From positions 62,001-126,000 of the forward strand of contig NMRA01000749.1 of assembly GCA_002633005.1 (NCBI GenBank): a DNA stretch of 64,000 nt, read 5' to 3'. Position 1 is the stretch's first letter. Each line of letters opens with the position of its first letter. Made by a program: the position numbers and the translations under genes. Source of the stretch: Phoronis australis. Lineage: Eukaryota; Phoronida; Phoronidae. The notes beneath the pieces are model-generated. The model did no database searches. It saw only the letters and a list, made by a program, of their open reading frames with translations, and was not told the origin of the DNA. This document shows positions 48,872-60,376 of the stretch, one piece after another.

Positions 48872-51276
48872 CCGTAAGCGACTATTACAGAGGCATCAAT
48901 GATAAAGGCAAGGGAGATTTGATGGAAATTTGATAGACTGGGAAGTCTCCACTATGAAAGCAGTGGAGCCTTGATAAGTTTGAAGGATCACGTAACTCAA
49001 AACAACACCTGTGCTTCAGACCTGGCTCATATGTAGACCACTGGATGAATCACCTTAACTGGACACTATCAAATTTAGAGTGAAAATATTGCATGGTCTA
49101 ACAATGTAGATTTGTTTACAATTTGGAGGAAACTTCAAGTCACTTTCCATATTATAACTGTAAGCAACACGTAAGACTATTTGCTTGAAACCATTATTCT
49201 TCAACTGTAGCACAAACTAATTTTGTTTTGCAAAAAAGACACTTTGCGTAAATGAAAAGGAAAATTTGATACCATTGACAAATGAAGGGCGAAATAATGA
49301 AATTAAACACTACTTTGCAACATTTTGTTTATAAAATAAGATCTTCAATACTGATGTATTACGACATAACAGCAGCTCTTTATAAACCGATACAACGACT
49401 TTCAATAAATGTATTCCATAGAATTTCCCACAAGAATCCCCAGAAATGCTGCTGCGTGTGCTTAAGACATCTAGTCAACTACTTGATTAACTAATGAATT
49501 AAACAAGAGAAATGTTACTAGGTACACTAGTTGTCACGGTTACGAACCCTTCCCAACACTGCCCCCCAGTAATCGTAATTTCACTTCTTCCTCTCACCGT
49601 AGTTAATGAATAAATGATTTGCTTCAGATGCTAATGACAAATGTAGAACAAGCAAGACTGTAATCAGATGCCAGAGACATTGGCGTGACGAATTATTGTT
49701 TGCTATTTTAGATTGCTATTTTAGACCAAAGTATTAATATATTGTATATGCAAGGGGCATTGGTGACCTTTATTTCAACATTTAAACTGCTTCAGTTCAT
49801 GCCATACGGAATTTTGAGTTTAAAGTGAGGGTACGCTATAATTCTGTACAAAATCAATTGAACTTTCCATTGAAAACAAGCAAAAGCTATGAAATAAACA
49901 AATTAGGAAGGTTCATCCAGGAACATGTGCTGGAGTCTAGTGGTAGAAATTTGAACTAACCACTAAGAAATCAGAGGCTTTGAATGCTACCTTATCCTCG
50001 GAAATGGAAAACAAATCTTACTTGTTTTCAATGGTTTTGAAACTGTGCATGTCTGTTTTCAATAGTTTAAGCAGACATGAGCAGCTTCAAAACCATTTGA
50101 CCAGAAATTTCAAAAACTAATACTGAGTTAACATCATAAAGTTATGAAATAATTTGATAACAAACTATTTGATTCACTATTCCTGATTTTTCTGTGACTA
50201 TTTGATTCACTATTGGCCAATATTAGCGTTTATGTCTTAGTAACACGTAATGGTAAGATTGTTGATTATACAAGTGTCCAAATTTTGTGTGAAAAAAGCA
50301 AAAAGCTGCTGATGGATTGGGCGACATAACAGTTGGCTGCAAGCAGTAATTGCACAGATATCGGGTACTCAATATCTCAGTGGTAAGAGCACTACACCAG
50401 CAATTTAGAGGCCTGTGATTTGATTCCCAGTTAGGGTTCCTGATTTTTTGTGTTTATTTGATTCATTATTAGCCAACATCTGTGTCTATAAATACTGTAA
50501 ACATTTTTTTTTAAATGGACAATGGAAGAAACAGATTTGCCACATAACTGAAAAGAACTGAAGACCTCCCTGGTCTGTGAAACAACTGAGAAGAAAGTTT
50601 TGGGCAGCAAGATATAATTACATACAATATGTGGAGATTGTATTTGAAAAGAAATTACTCATTTCATACAATATGAACAATTTGTTGAGCAGCACCCACG
50701 ATACGATCACCCAGCCACAAATCTTATCTCTTCACCTACCTATTTACTATTGAACATTTTGATGGCTAAGCAAGAATTCAACATACACTAACCTTCTACT
50801 GTTGCAGCAGAAAAAAGGCAAAGACAAGTCACACCATCCGAGCATTTTCACCGTGTCCTCTCAAACAACTAACGACGTGCGTTTGTGTAGAACGATTGCT
50901 TCAACCGAAGCGTGACTATATTAAAAATTTAGTCTTCGCTTCCGCAGCTGCGGCACATCTAAAATGATGATTAATCTTAAGCAGCTCCAAGACCTTTGGC
51001 TGGTCTCTTGAGAGCTCAGAGAACCACTGACACGTTGGCCCAAGCTTTATTTAGCATTAATAACTAACTGACAATTGCATAACAACAGTAAGTACCACCT
51101 TACAGTTTCAACTAATCACAAACATGATACATTACTCCAGACTGATGGTAGTTGCATGGTAAACTATGGATACCCAGCCCTCCTGAATGGTATGTTTTGT
51201 ACTGTAACAGTCTTAACTTTCTATCTTGATTGTAACTAAAATGAAGTACTAATGGATAATTATTAAGTGAATGATT
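48872..51276. repeat. Direct-repeat copy C2 (likely allelic contig start)
   Basis: Begins directly after the N at 48871 and continues into unique sequence beyond 51276, where copy C1 stops. Confidence 0.95.
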
Positions 51277-51507
51277 TTTAAGCAGAACTAAATGACAAGC
51301 TGCACAACCCAAGCTATAAAACGCGATCAGAGATTAGTTATGTGTAAATAACAATAAAATTGCAGTTTTAAATGTTCAGTTTGACCATTTTGAGTCTCTC
51401 CAGGGTCAACTAGAGATTGGCAATAGAAACTGCCATATCAGTATAACATGGATTTTAGTTTTGCTTCACGGAGCATAAAATGGAAGTTAATGTAAATCAA
51501 AACTGGT

Positions 51508-51715
51508 AGTGGAGAGGCTGGCGCACAGTCTGCAAAGTAATATAGTGAAGAGGCTGGCGCACAGTCTGCAAAGTAATATAGTGGAGAGGCTGGTGCACAG
51601 TCTGCAAAGTAATATAGTGGAGAGGCTGGTGCACAGTCTGCAAAGTAATATAGTGGAGAGGCTGGTGCACAGTCTGCATTTAGAAGTAATATAGTGGAGA
51701 GGCTGGAGCACAGTC
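51508..51715. repeat. 36-bp minisatellite, about 5.7 units
   Basis: Unit AGTGGAGAGGCTGGYGCACA + GTCTGCAAAGTAATAT. Because 36 is divisible by 3, several frames stay open and give 12-residue repeats (QTVHQPLHYITL on minus, VERLVHSLQSNI on plus). I see no start, splice or neighbouring coding evidence, so no CDS is called. One unit has a 5-base insertion (TTTAG). Confidence 0.95.
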
Positions 51716-54257
51716 TGGGTATGCAGGATCATCAATATTAAATGCATCCTACATTGTCCAAGAACAAAGGGAATCACATTCTAATAAATGCCATTTTCCA
51801 AATCAAATTTTGTCATTTAAGATGGTCAGTTTGATCAATATGCTGTACGGATATTCAGTGAAAATTGACATCATGTCACGTCAAGCTTTATAAGAGAAAT
51901 ACCAGGAATCACAAGATGTCTAAGACATTCCAACCGTGACAATTACAACAATTATTGAAATGGTTTAGATAAAAATTTAATGACAACAGCAATTCTTCAC
52001 CAAGTTTGCACGCAAATTTGCCCACAAAATCAAAGTTTTAAAAAATTTAGTTTATTACTTTCTTGGTTTGTACTATGTAGATATCGAAAAACAAATTCGG
52101 TAGAAATCTCCTTATTCGTTGCACGACAATCAGACTTTGGAGGATGATACTGGGATATTCCGTAGATAAGCCCATGGAAAATGAAGATTCTCAGGAGTTT
52201 TAGTAATACCAAATAAACATCCGGGCGTTTATTAGGAAAAGTGGGGTTTTTAAACAAAAACTCATGGGCAATTCCATTTGTGATGGACGTACAATCAGAG
52301 AACATTTTGTTCAATTGTGAAAAAAATGATCACCCTAGGAAAATAATTAATAAATTAATTGATAGGTCTCACCGATAGCTTTCAAAGCATGTTTTAACTT
52401 TTCCCCTATCTTTTAATCTGACTGAGAAAATTGTCTGTAAAGGGTGTGACGGACGTACGCAGAGAATTTGATTTTTTTTTTAAAAAAAGTTTCAACGTTA
52501 ATTTTCTGTGAGTTGCATTAAGTCACAATTTTATGTTTTACACGATGTTTTAGTGGAATGTTTGCAAAGAACAACACACTAATTTTTTGATATCTTCTAA
52601 GAAATTTTTGAGATGTGCCAAAGTTGAAATGTTATTTTTCACAAAGTTTGGGATTCATGTGATTGCACAAAATTGATAGTATAGTGAAAACTCCATAGAA
52701 CTTAACTTTTTTATGACAATAATTAGCAACACACATGAAAATTGAGCTAATTTTTAGGGTCAAATGACACCCCCAAAATGGGTCAATTTAAGCACAAAAT
52801 TGAAACTTATAGGACAGTCAAATATGGGTCCTGAAACTAGAGAGAATGGGCTTTTAGACGAGACCAGAAATGTTAGTGTAGCCACAATTTTAATTTTTTG
52901 TGTCGAGGTTGACCTTTTCACGGAATTGCCCTCATAATTTTGCTGACTGTGACATTTTTTCAACTTATAACCGTGTCCTTAAAATTTATGTTAATGAATG
53001 CATAGTTCACAAACTGCTTTTTTGTTTTTATAAATGATAAATGCTCCACAAAAATGATTTTGTGACAAAAAGTTGACGCTGAATGGGATTTTAAGAGGAA
53101 ATTTTCTGAATGAAAGCCGAACTATTTGGACACATGACGCCACAAGTTGTCACGACAAATAAACGCCCATGGGCCTTTATTGGGCATAATTTTCCGAATA
53201 AACACCCATGGGCGTTTCATCGGGTGGGTTTATCTATGGAAAATCCCAGTTCATTCTGACTGCGACTGCAGTGTGTTCATTAAGTTTTATTTCACGCAAT
53301 GAACACCTGTCTGATGTCATCAAATTAAAGGAATGTATCTCTTGGCAATGAGAAGGAAGAATGAGATAGCAGAACCATCAAGTCAACACTGATTTTTGGC
53401 ATATCGTGGACAGCTGTAATGGACACTGACGCTACACTTTAGGAGAAAATATGAGACTACCAGTAGAGCAATACAAAGTATGAACAGTGGAGGGAACACA
53501 GTGCAGGAACAGAAACGTTGGTTGTTTCATATGGTTGGGAGAAATGACGAGACTACAAAATCACATGTCATTGGTGACGCAAGTTCTGGTGAATGCCTGT
53601 CATAGATGGCTAGGCTTATGAAACTCGGCTGTCAGTCAAATTGACTTTTAGCTAAATGGCTTAAGTCTAGGTGCGCAGATCACTCAACTTGGTTTAAAGC
53701 CGGGTAGAGGGTGCTTACCCTCTGACCGGAGGTTCCAATTATTTTCCAACAGATTCCTTCATTAAATATCAAAATCATTAGTGTACGAGTCATTGCTCAA
53801 TGCTGATATCTTTGATGTACCTAACACTGACACTTTCATTCTGTCTCTGAAGTCTTGGCTGAAAAATAAGATGGCTAATGATTTTGCTACGAATGAACTT
53901 GTCTGAAAGAAATCAAAATTGCCGAATTATGGTTAGTTGGAAATTTCCTTAAATTTGCCAAAAAATAAAATTAATTTTCCCTGTATCTGGAAGTCATAGG
54001 TTTGGACTTTTAGGTTCAGGAATAAACATTCACCAAAGTATAACTATGCGTGACACGGGAGACAAATATGTCAATTCACAACAAAACAATGGTCAGGAAC
54101 AAGAGCACAAATGGCCAACTAAATAAACCTCAACCATTTCATAAAACTGGCCCATCCAGAGTAGTGCATGGTAGCCATTTATAGTCAGGGTGGCTAAAAA
54201 AGGCAGGGTTTACAACACAAAATCGTATTATGATGTATGCAAAATCTATAAGTAGTG
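51716..54257. other. Intergenic stretch; possible SINE trace near 53690
   Basis: No coding signal. Around 53690-53740, AAAGCCGGGTAGAGGGTGC followed by CCGGAGGTTCCAATTA is weakly tRNA-like. Confidence 0.4.
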
Positions 54258-54330
54258 TGACTTGAACGCAGGATCTTCAGCGTGCGAGTAAAGCGTCCAA
54301 ACCAAACAGGCAATTGCCAATTGGCAAACA
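54258..54330 (-). mobile_element. tRNA-derived SINE head (minus strand)
   Basis: In reverse complement TTGCCTGTTTGGTTTGGACG resembles box A, and CCTGCGTTCAAGTCAC resembles box B, with tRNA-like spacing. Stems do not pair well enough for a tRNA gene. Confidence 0.45.
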
Positions 54331-54417
54331 ATTTGGAGATTTTATTCGAATGCGCATCACTCCTGGTTACCCCAAATTCACAACTCTATTCCTGATTGTG
54401 TGGAGCAAGGGAAAGAG

Positions 54418-54884
54418 TGTCGAAGTAAACAGCGCAGTTAACTGGACCGTTCATACTGGCTTCGGAAGTTAATGACCATCGAAGTAAAGGGTTGGTGACG
54501 CTGACGTCATCGAAGTTATCGCAAGGTAGCGCTGCACGCTAAGATTTTTTCAATGTGACAATTTGAGAACATTTAAATGTGCTAAATGACATTAAACTCA
54601 TTTTTAAATCGATTGGTTATCATTAGAGCAAAAAATAAGTAGTTATTAGTGACGGCACTACTCTGTAACTGTTGATGATAACAGTGGAACCTGGCGATAA
54701 CTTCGACTGGGCCGGAGTTAAGCGTTCATACTGCACCGCAGCGTTGACGCTGCGGTCTTAAATCCACCTTTTAACTGCGATGTTAACTGGAGCTGTTAAC
54801 TGCGATCCAGAACCAGAGTTAAGCATTCATACTGACCACAACTCCCCAAACCATCGCCGCGTCGATATTAGTATGAAAGGCCCT
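54418..54884 (+). mobile_element. MITE, GGCCCTTTCA family, left-truncated copy
   Basis: Closely follows 38370-38870 from TAAACAGCGCAGTTAACTGG to the terminal ATGAAAGGCCCT, but the first about 60 bases of the left end are absent. Confidence 0.75.
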
Positions 54885-54959
54885 ATAGTAACAGGAAATC
54901 ATTTGTGTGTACTTTAATTTCAAAGGTAATGTCATGGCATGAGTGAGCAAGAGCAAGAT

Positions 54960-55035
54960 GGCGCTCTGGCTCAGCGAGTAAGCACCCACACCTCCACTTC
55001 CAGGCTCGTGAGAACTGTATGGTCGGTGATTCAAA
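54960..55035 (+). mobile_element. tRNA-derived SINE head (degenerate)
   Basis: TCTGGCTCAGCGAGTAAGCA matches box A well; GGTCGGTGATTCAAATGTTC is a weaker box B. Confidence 0.4.
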
Positions 55036-55049
55036 TGTTCATACAGCAA

Positions 55050-56167
55050 TTATTAAGAGCACACGTGATTTATCAACAAGTTTGCACACATGATGCCATG
55101 ATGGCTCCGCGTACAGCTGGATACTGGATAGTTATGTGCTCTTCGAGACAACCAAAAAACTTTGATCCCCCGCTGTTCACCTGTTCGCTTAATACGAGTG
55201 AGGTCAATTCCCTACACATATTTTCTTTTCCCACTCCTATCTTCGAGCGTGTCTTCCCTTATGTCTGTATAGACGATTTCAACTGTTTTGCAATTTAAAA
55301 ACTTCAAAAACGATGTTAGTTCTCTTTAGACATTACTTGTCAATCAGTAACCTTGAATTCCACAACTCTGTAGGAAAGAGCCGTAACGGCATAACTTAAA
55401 GCAACAAAAGCAACTGACATAACAAATATCTAAAGGTAGTTCAATCATTTTTAACTTAGTTGGAAAAGTTTTAAAACTTTTTTACCTTTTTCCTATCAGG
55501 AAAAACACGGAAATGTAGTACTGAAAATATACGTTCGACAATATATTACACAAAAACAAAGCAATAAAAAAACGAAGAAAAATATCTATGTCCCTATGAT
55601 GGTACAGTAGACTCTAAAAGTGGGTACTTGATCAGTACTATCGACTATAAACATTCAGAGATAGTACAAACATTGTTCGAATGCATACTGAACTAAGTTA
55701 GCCCCTTGTTTACTTCCGCTTCATGTTTTTCTTCGACCTTATAAAGGTGTTTCTCTCATGGATAAAGGAAACAAGACATTGGAAATGTAACGTGAATACG
55801 GAGAACTGGTCGCGTAAGAGCTTTTTCCCCAGTTTCAGTTATTCCAAAATTGTCAGGTTTTGGACCGCGGATGTCATGCATCAGCCGCAAAAAAATTATC
55901 TGTGTTACACTACAGTATTATTTCCTTCTTGACTTCAGTCACGTCTGCATTAGGCCTACTTCAAATTGTTTGTGTCCGAAGTTGATAAGATTTTTCCACA
56001 CTTGCAACACTCTTATTCCAAGCTACACGTCTGCTCCACATACATGAAACTCTTGCTTCATGGTTTTCTTGAAAGGTTTAATAGTTGTGCATCTGTTCTG
56101 TATGAAATACTAAATAACTATAACTATACCACACCAGAGAAGTTCATGCAGACATTTTGGCTTTCAG
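55050..56167. other. Upstream region of the FYVE gene; no gene recognised
   Basis: Probably contains the promoter and any 5' UTR exon of the plus-strand FYVE gene. Short ORFs (for example 55966-56217) run through the acceptor at 56167 in a different frame from the proposed exon and show no domain. Confidence 0.4.
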
Positions 56168-56286
56168 AACGATGTTCAGTCAAAGTGCATGGAATGGCCA
56201 GTGGGAGGAGCCACTAGCTGATGATGGAATCATTGATGTCGTTGTGCGAGATCATGAGAAGGGGAACCAACAGCTGGAATATGCTG
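56168..56286 (+). CDS. Tentative exon 1 of the FYVE-domain gene
   Basis: Acceptor GGCTTTCAG before 56168, an ATG at 56172, then 38 codons and one base ending TATGCTG/GTGAGA, a strong donor (phase 1). The peptide MFSQSAWNGQWEEPLADD...IIDVVVRDHEKGNQQLEY is acidic and protein-like, but I recognise no domain. It joins in frame to 56424-56458. The preceding acceptor suggests an upstream 5' UTR exon. Linkage to the FYVE exons rests only on strand and proximity. Confidence 0.45.
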
Positions 56287-56423
56287 GTGAGAAAACTGTG
56301 ATTCATTGCTGCATTCCGTAGATGAAAATGCAAGATCACGCAAGTCTTTGTAAGATATAGCACTGTAATAGAATCAAAGCATGTGATCACGCTATCTTTT
56401 TCGTGAGTTTCTTGTGTCTACAG

Positions 56424-56458
56424 AATGGGGACCCGGTGTCAAAGGTCATGTGTCAAAG
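56424..56458 (+). CDS. Tentative short exon 2 of the FYVE-domain gene
   Basis: 35 bases between TCTACAG and a weaker donor CAAAG/GTTTAT. Phase 1 in, phase 0 out. Joined to the previous exon it reads EWGPGVKGHVSK after LEYA. Small size and the weak donor make this uncertain; an intermediate exon linking it to the phase-1 FYVE exon was not identified. Confidence 0.35.
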
Positions 56459-57543
56459 GTTTATAGAAACAAAAAACTTGTTTACAAGATTAATTTGAAT
56501 AGAATTACATTTTGGAATATTTTCCAGTGGGTTTTCATCTTCTGCTGTGTGAAAAATTTTGTTTTGGCTAAATTTTGTTCACCATGTCTGGGACTCTATG
56601 TTGCTAGAAATCATCACTAGTTTTATTTTTATTGAAAGTGCTATCATTCATTTCAAACACCCGAGTCCCATTTTGGATTTGTATTTGTCAAACAATTCAT
56701 AAACATGTTTTTTAAAGTTGGCTTTCTTGATCTTACAAAATATGCATCGCCGCCTTCACGAAAACATGTTACGACTGTCTTACCTACGACTTATGATCTT
56801 AAATAAAATGACTCCAGGTGTCATCATTTGTGGTAGAGTGACTTCTGGAGACACCGATGGCTGGATTGTGCCAAATACAGGCCTCTTTCTCTTTTATTAA
56901 AAAATTGCCCTGCATTGATAAGAATTCCCCTTGCGGTTAAAATCTCTTTGAGGTCATGCAGCACGTTGGCACCAGGTTTTAATAACTGAAAAGTCCATTC
57001 TTCACAATCACGCTTTGCTGTACAGAGAAGGATCTGGATTAGTTTATTATAATTGTAAGGGTGATAACAGGGTATTTAGGAAAGAAAATAATTCATGAGG
57101 TACATCTGTCCTTTACTTGACACCCCTACTACTTACTTAAGCCAGCCCAGTTCAAGGATAAAGTATGACTACTACATAGTGGAAAGGGCGAGGTGATCTG
57201 GTTGTGCATTAGGCAATGCTCTGAAACAGCATAAAGATATTAATACTGATTTTGGCTACCTATAGATGGGTGAAGACAAGGGCATTGGAATGGGTGGCGA
57301 CCTTGAGCAGGGGTATTTTGTGTTTGGGACTCAGAGGAGAGATTGTTCCATCATTCGAAAAAAATCTCTATGAGAAGGCACAGGCACCTTCGCCTGAAGT
57401 AAGCAAGGATCCTGCCCACTTTGCAGTGGATGAACATTCGCCTTTTTAATTCTCATACTTGAGTTTTTGCCAGTTTTTAAAGAAATTCTTTTTTAGAAAT
57501 TTGCTACTAATGCTTTTTTTGTGAGTAGTAGAGATCCTTGTGC

Positions 57544-57939
57544 CTGGTTGCATGAAACAGTCCCAAATAGGGTCTCAAATAAGTTCCCTTTATCTACTAC
57601 GTAGTTGTGGACTTGTGAGAACTCTTATTGTCCTTTCTTGTGTTGTTATAGCTCCATTACTAAGTCAAGTTTTGGCTTTGATACAAATCGAGAGTGAACT
57701 CTACGTTAAGTTCTCAATATTATTGAAAGTAAGTAGCTGGGGATGTTTTCATACATCCCCCCTAATTTAAGGACTATGTCCCTATTTATTTTCATTGAAC
57801 TAAGGGGCACAGTTATTCATTGATAATGATGATAATATGGCGGAGAGAGATTCCATTTGTGAGTTAAGAACGACACAAATATACAAAAGATTTCGGGAAC
57901 TTAGTTGAGTCCCTGTTTGGGACTGTTTCATGCAACTAG
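57544..57939. mobile_element. 396-bp inverted-repeat element 30 bases upstream of a FYVE exon
   Basis: The left arm CTGGTTGCATGAAACAGTCC...AAATAAGTTCCC and the reverse complement of the right arm CTAGTTGCATGAAACAGTCC...AACTAAGTTCCC agree over about 45 bases. No ORF of note. The right end leaves only 30 bases (a pyrimidine-rich stretch ending TTTTCAG) before the exon at 57970. No target duplication recognised. Confidence 0.8.
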
Positions 57940-57969
57940 ACTCCCGTTTCTAAAATTGTTACTTTTCAG

Positions 57970-58075
57970 GAATTACTCGAAATCATTGGAAACCAAGTAA
58001 TGCTCGCATGTCGTGTGCAAATTCCGATTGTAACCTCAAGTTTGGACTTACAGATCGGAAACATCATTGTCGGCG
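57970..58075 (+). CDS. FYVE zinc-finger gene, exon with first half of the domain
   Basis: FYVE domains bind phosphatidylinositol 3-phosphate on endosomes through a basic R(R/K)HHCR motif. This exon has 34 codons between TTTTCAG and CGGCG/GTTAGT (phase 1 in, phase 2 out) and reads ITRNHWKPSNARMSCANSDC, then NLKFGLTDRKHHCR. The tryptophan of the WxxD-type N-terminal motif is present but followed by KPS rather than ending in D. The first Cys pair is spaced C-x4-C instead of the common C-x2-C. The basic core is RKHHCRRCG once joined to the next exon. Which FYVE protein this is I cannot tell. Confidence 0.9.
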
Positions 58076-58084
58076 GTTAGTATG

Positions 58085-58846
58085 CAGGGATATACTTAGC
58101 CACTCGCGCAGTCGCCAATGCTAGTAAAAATAGTGCTGGGCGAGTAGAAATTGTCTTTCCGGTTGCCCAGGCGGCGAGCGAATTTGCAAAAGCACTCTAT
58201 CATTTCCCAGATGAACATGAATAAATTTTCTCCTCCTTGCTTGTTCAAAGCGCTTGCTCAACAATTGGACGATATTACTGTTATGCATAGGGGTGCTCGG
58301 TCGGCTGCCAAAATAATGAAGCAAACACACATCATGTAAAAAGTCACCAGGCAAATCAAAACATCAAGAATAAGTTTTTGACCACGTGGATGTGCACAGA
58401 ATGTTTGACTTGTGCTTAGTGACAAGTTGATTTCTTGTGCTGTTGCTTTTGGTTGGGCGCTTCCATTTTGGTGTCAGGAGTGAGGAAGAGTGCAGGTTTT
58501 TAATAAAACTACTCTTGTGTCAGATTTTATCTGGTCAGTCTTTTACCCACATCGGCGCCGTAGCTGTAACCTATATTACTACATTGCAAGTAGCTTTGCG
58601 CCAACGCAACGTCTTGCATTGCTGGGAATTCATCGACGTCAAAAGTTTCTTAGTAGGAATTCATTTTCTGAAAACGATACTAGCCCTTATAGATGGTGAC
58701 GTCAACGCACGAAACTATGATTTTTATTGACATTGACGGCAAGTGACTCAAACGGCTGGGTGACTGAACTTTGGGCTGGGCGAGCAAATTTTCTGGCTCA
58801 CTCGCCCAGCTGGCAAGCGGAGTTTTGAAACCTAGGTATATCTCTG
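58085..58846. mobile_element. 762-bp inverted-repeat element inserted at +10 of a FYVE intron
   Basis: Left end CAGGGATATACTTAG and reverse complement of the right end CAGAGATATACCTAG (13 of 15 match), with further imperfect inner repeats around GCTGGGCGAGT. Flanked by the direct repeat AGTATG (58079-58084 and 58847-58852), a probable 6-bp target duplication. The left copy of AGTATG is part of the intron's first nine bases GTTAGTATG. Internal ORFs (58121-58354 minus, 58437-58730 plus) show no known transposase signature. Confidence 0.65.
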
Positions 58847-58978
58847 AGTATGTCCATATTATTTTCATTTCTTAGAAGAAAGGGGTGATTTTGTGCTAGT
58901 TTGGCTAGTGATTTTTGAAATCACAGACTACAGAACTATACTAAACCATCATATGCGTAATCATTTATCAGAACTTCT

Positions 58979-59085
58979 GGAGACTCACTGAAATATTTCT
59001 CCCAAGGTTGGGTAGTGGCCTGGCTTCTTCAGTCCACAGTTGAAGGAAACAAGCAATGTCGGGAGAAATATTTCAGCGAGTTTCC
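58979..59085. repeat. 107-bp hairpin with 25-base arms in a FYVE intron
   Basis: Left arm starts GGAGACTCACTGAAATATTT and ends CTCCC; the right arm (59061-59085) is its reverse complement at 23 of 25 positions. Probably a small foldback element. Confidence 0.75.
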
Positions 59086-59344
59086 AAGATTTTGATTTAT
59101 ACTGTATGCATTAGAAGAGTAGTAATATCCATACTTTATTACTCATATTTCATGTCTTGTTTGTTGTTTGTTTTTTGTTAGGCATGATTAATCCCTTTGG
59201 ATTTTGGCATATAAAACCAAAGGACATAAAAGCAATTCCTGACTTATGCTAAAACCCATTTCAAAAACGACTGTTCTATTAAAAAAAATTTTGTAAAAAA
59301 CGTCAAGCACCCTGTTGTTAATACTGTGATTAATGCAACAGTCT

Positions 59345-59425
59345 TCCAGAGCAGGCCTAGTGGGATAAGTGTCTTCCATTACTCAAGGTCGTGGGTTCGA
59401 GTTCCAGTTGGGCACACTGCTAGAC
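59345..59425 (+). mobile_element. tRNA-derived SINE head in a FYVE intron
   Basis: GGCCTAGTGGGATAAGTGTC resembles box A and GGTCGTGGGTTCGAGTTCC contains a near-perfect box B (GGTTCGAGTTCC). The T-arm does not pair (TTCCAGT versus CGTGGG), so it is not a working tRNA. A roughly 150-base non-tRNA body appears to follow. Confidence 0.55.
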
Positions 59426-59593
59426 CCTTGAGTCAGGTCTCTAGCTCCTCAGCTCAGTTTTAACTATAGAAAAATCGTTCCACGTTACCAGCGCATTGAG
59501 CAGTTTTTGCAAGTCTGGTACATCGTGTAGCAGTCCGCCTGCAATTATTTTATGTTGTAACAGTCATTGATTTAATTATGCTTTCCTGTACAG

Positions 59594-59684
59594 ATGCGGA
59601 GACATTTTCTGTGACAACTGTACTCGGTATGAGCGGAGACTCAACAACTTGGCACGTATTGATCCTAATGGTAAACTACATAAG
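59594..59684 (+). CDS. FYVE zinc-finger gene, exon with middle of the domain
   Basis: Between CTGTACAG and CATAAG/GTGAGA. One base completes the Arg codon of the previous exon, followed by 30 codons: CGDIFCDNCTRYERRLNNLA and RIDPNGKLHK. It contributes the CG of the HHCRRCG core and the C-x2-C pair (C..NC). The RRLNNLARIDPNGKLHK loop replaces the shorter stretch found in many animal FYVE domains. Ends in phase 0. Confidence 0.92.
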
Positions 59685-60376
59685 GTGAGAACCTGACTAT
59701 TTATAATGTACTGTTGAGAGCCGCGGACTATTAATTATGGCAGCAAGGTGATTTTCTAAAATCTGCATTTTTTAAAGCTGAAAGCAAACAGTTTTGATGT
59801 TAACTTTCCAAAAAATTACAGATCTCTGGTTATCTTGAAAAAGACATTTTTTCATGTTAACATCTATTTCCCAGTTGTGTATTTGCTCTTCGTGCAACAG
59901 TGGAAATTGACGTAAATGGTCCAGAAAAAGGTCCGCATCTTGGTTTAGCATTCACTTCCATTGAGTAAACACGAATGACTAATGTTGTGGGTTCAACAGT
60001 GAGGAGGATATTGTGTTTTCTTAATGGCAGTAAATGCAAAGTCAAGGTGAGACCTTTGTGTTGAGCCATCTGGGTCACTCTCTGTTACTCCATGAGTAAC
60101 AAAAACATGCCATGGGAAAAGAAATGAACATGTAAAATCTCTCTGAGATAACCAGTGAACTATATTTCATTGAAGGTAATGTAAAAAATGGCTGCTTTCC
60201 CGTTTAAAGGATTGTAATGTAACAACAGAACTGTCGATGTAGACTGAAGTTGAAGCAAAACTCCAGTAACCTGGTTAGCACACGATGGCTTAAGCCAAGA
60301 GCCAAATTCCTTGCAGTAACCTGAGCAATATTTATTAATGGTTCTCGTTATTCAACACGGCTTTTGCTCATTGTAG

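Noticed and set aside
51497-51777. Repetitive proteins with 12-residue repeats on both strands
   Set aside because: Consequence of a 36-bp minisatellite whose length is divisible by three.
57651-57727. Exon-like segment between a TTATAG acceptor and an excellent GTAAGT donor
   Set aside because: It lies wholly inside the inverted-repeat element 57544-57939 and its ORF shows no domain; a transposon-derived exon is possible but unsupported.
59345-59425. Functional tRNA gene
   Set aside because: Box A and B are good but the T-arm and acceptor stem do not pair; it fits a SINE head.
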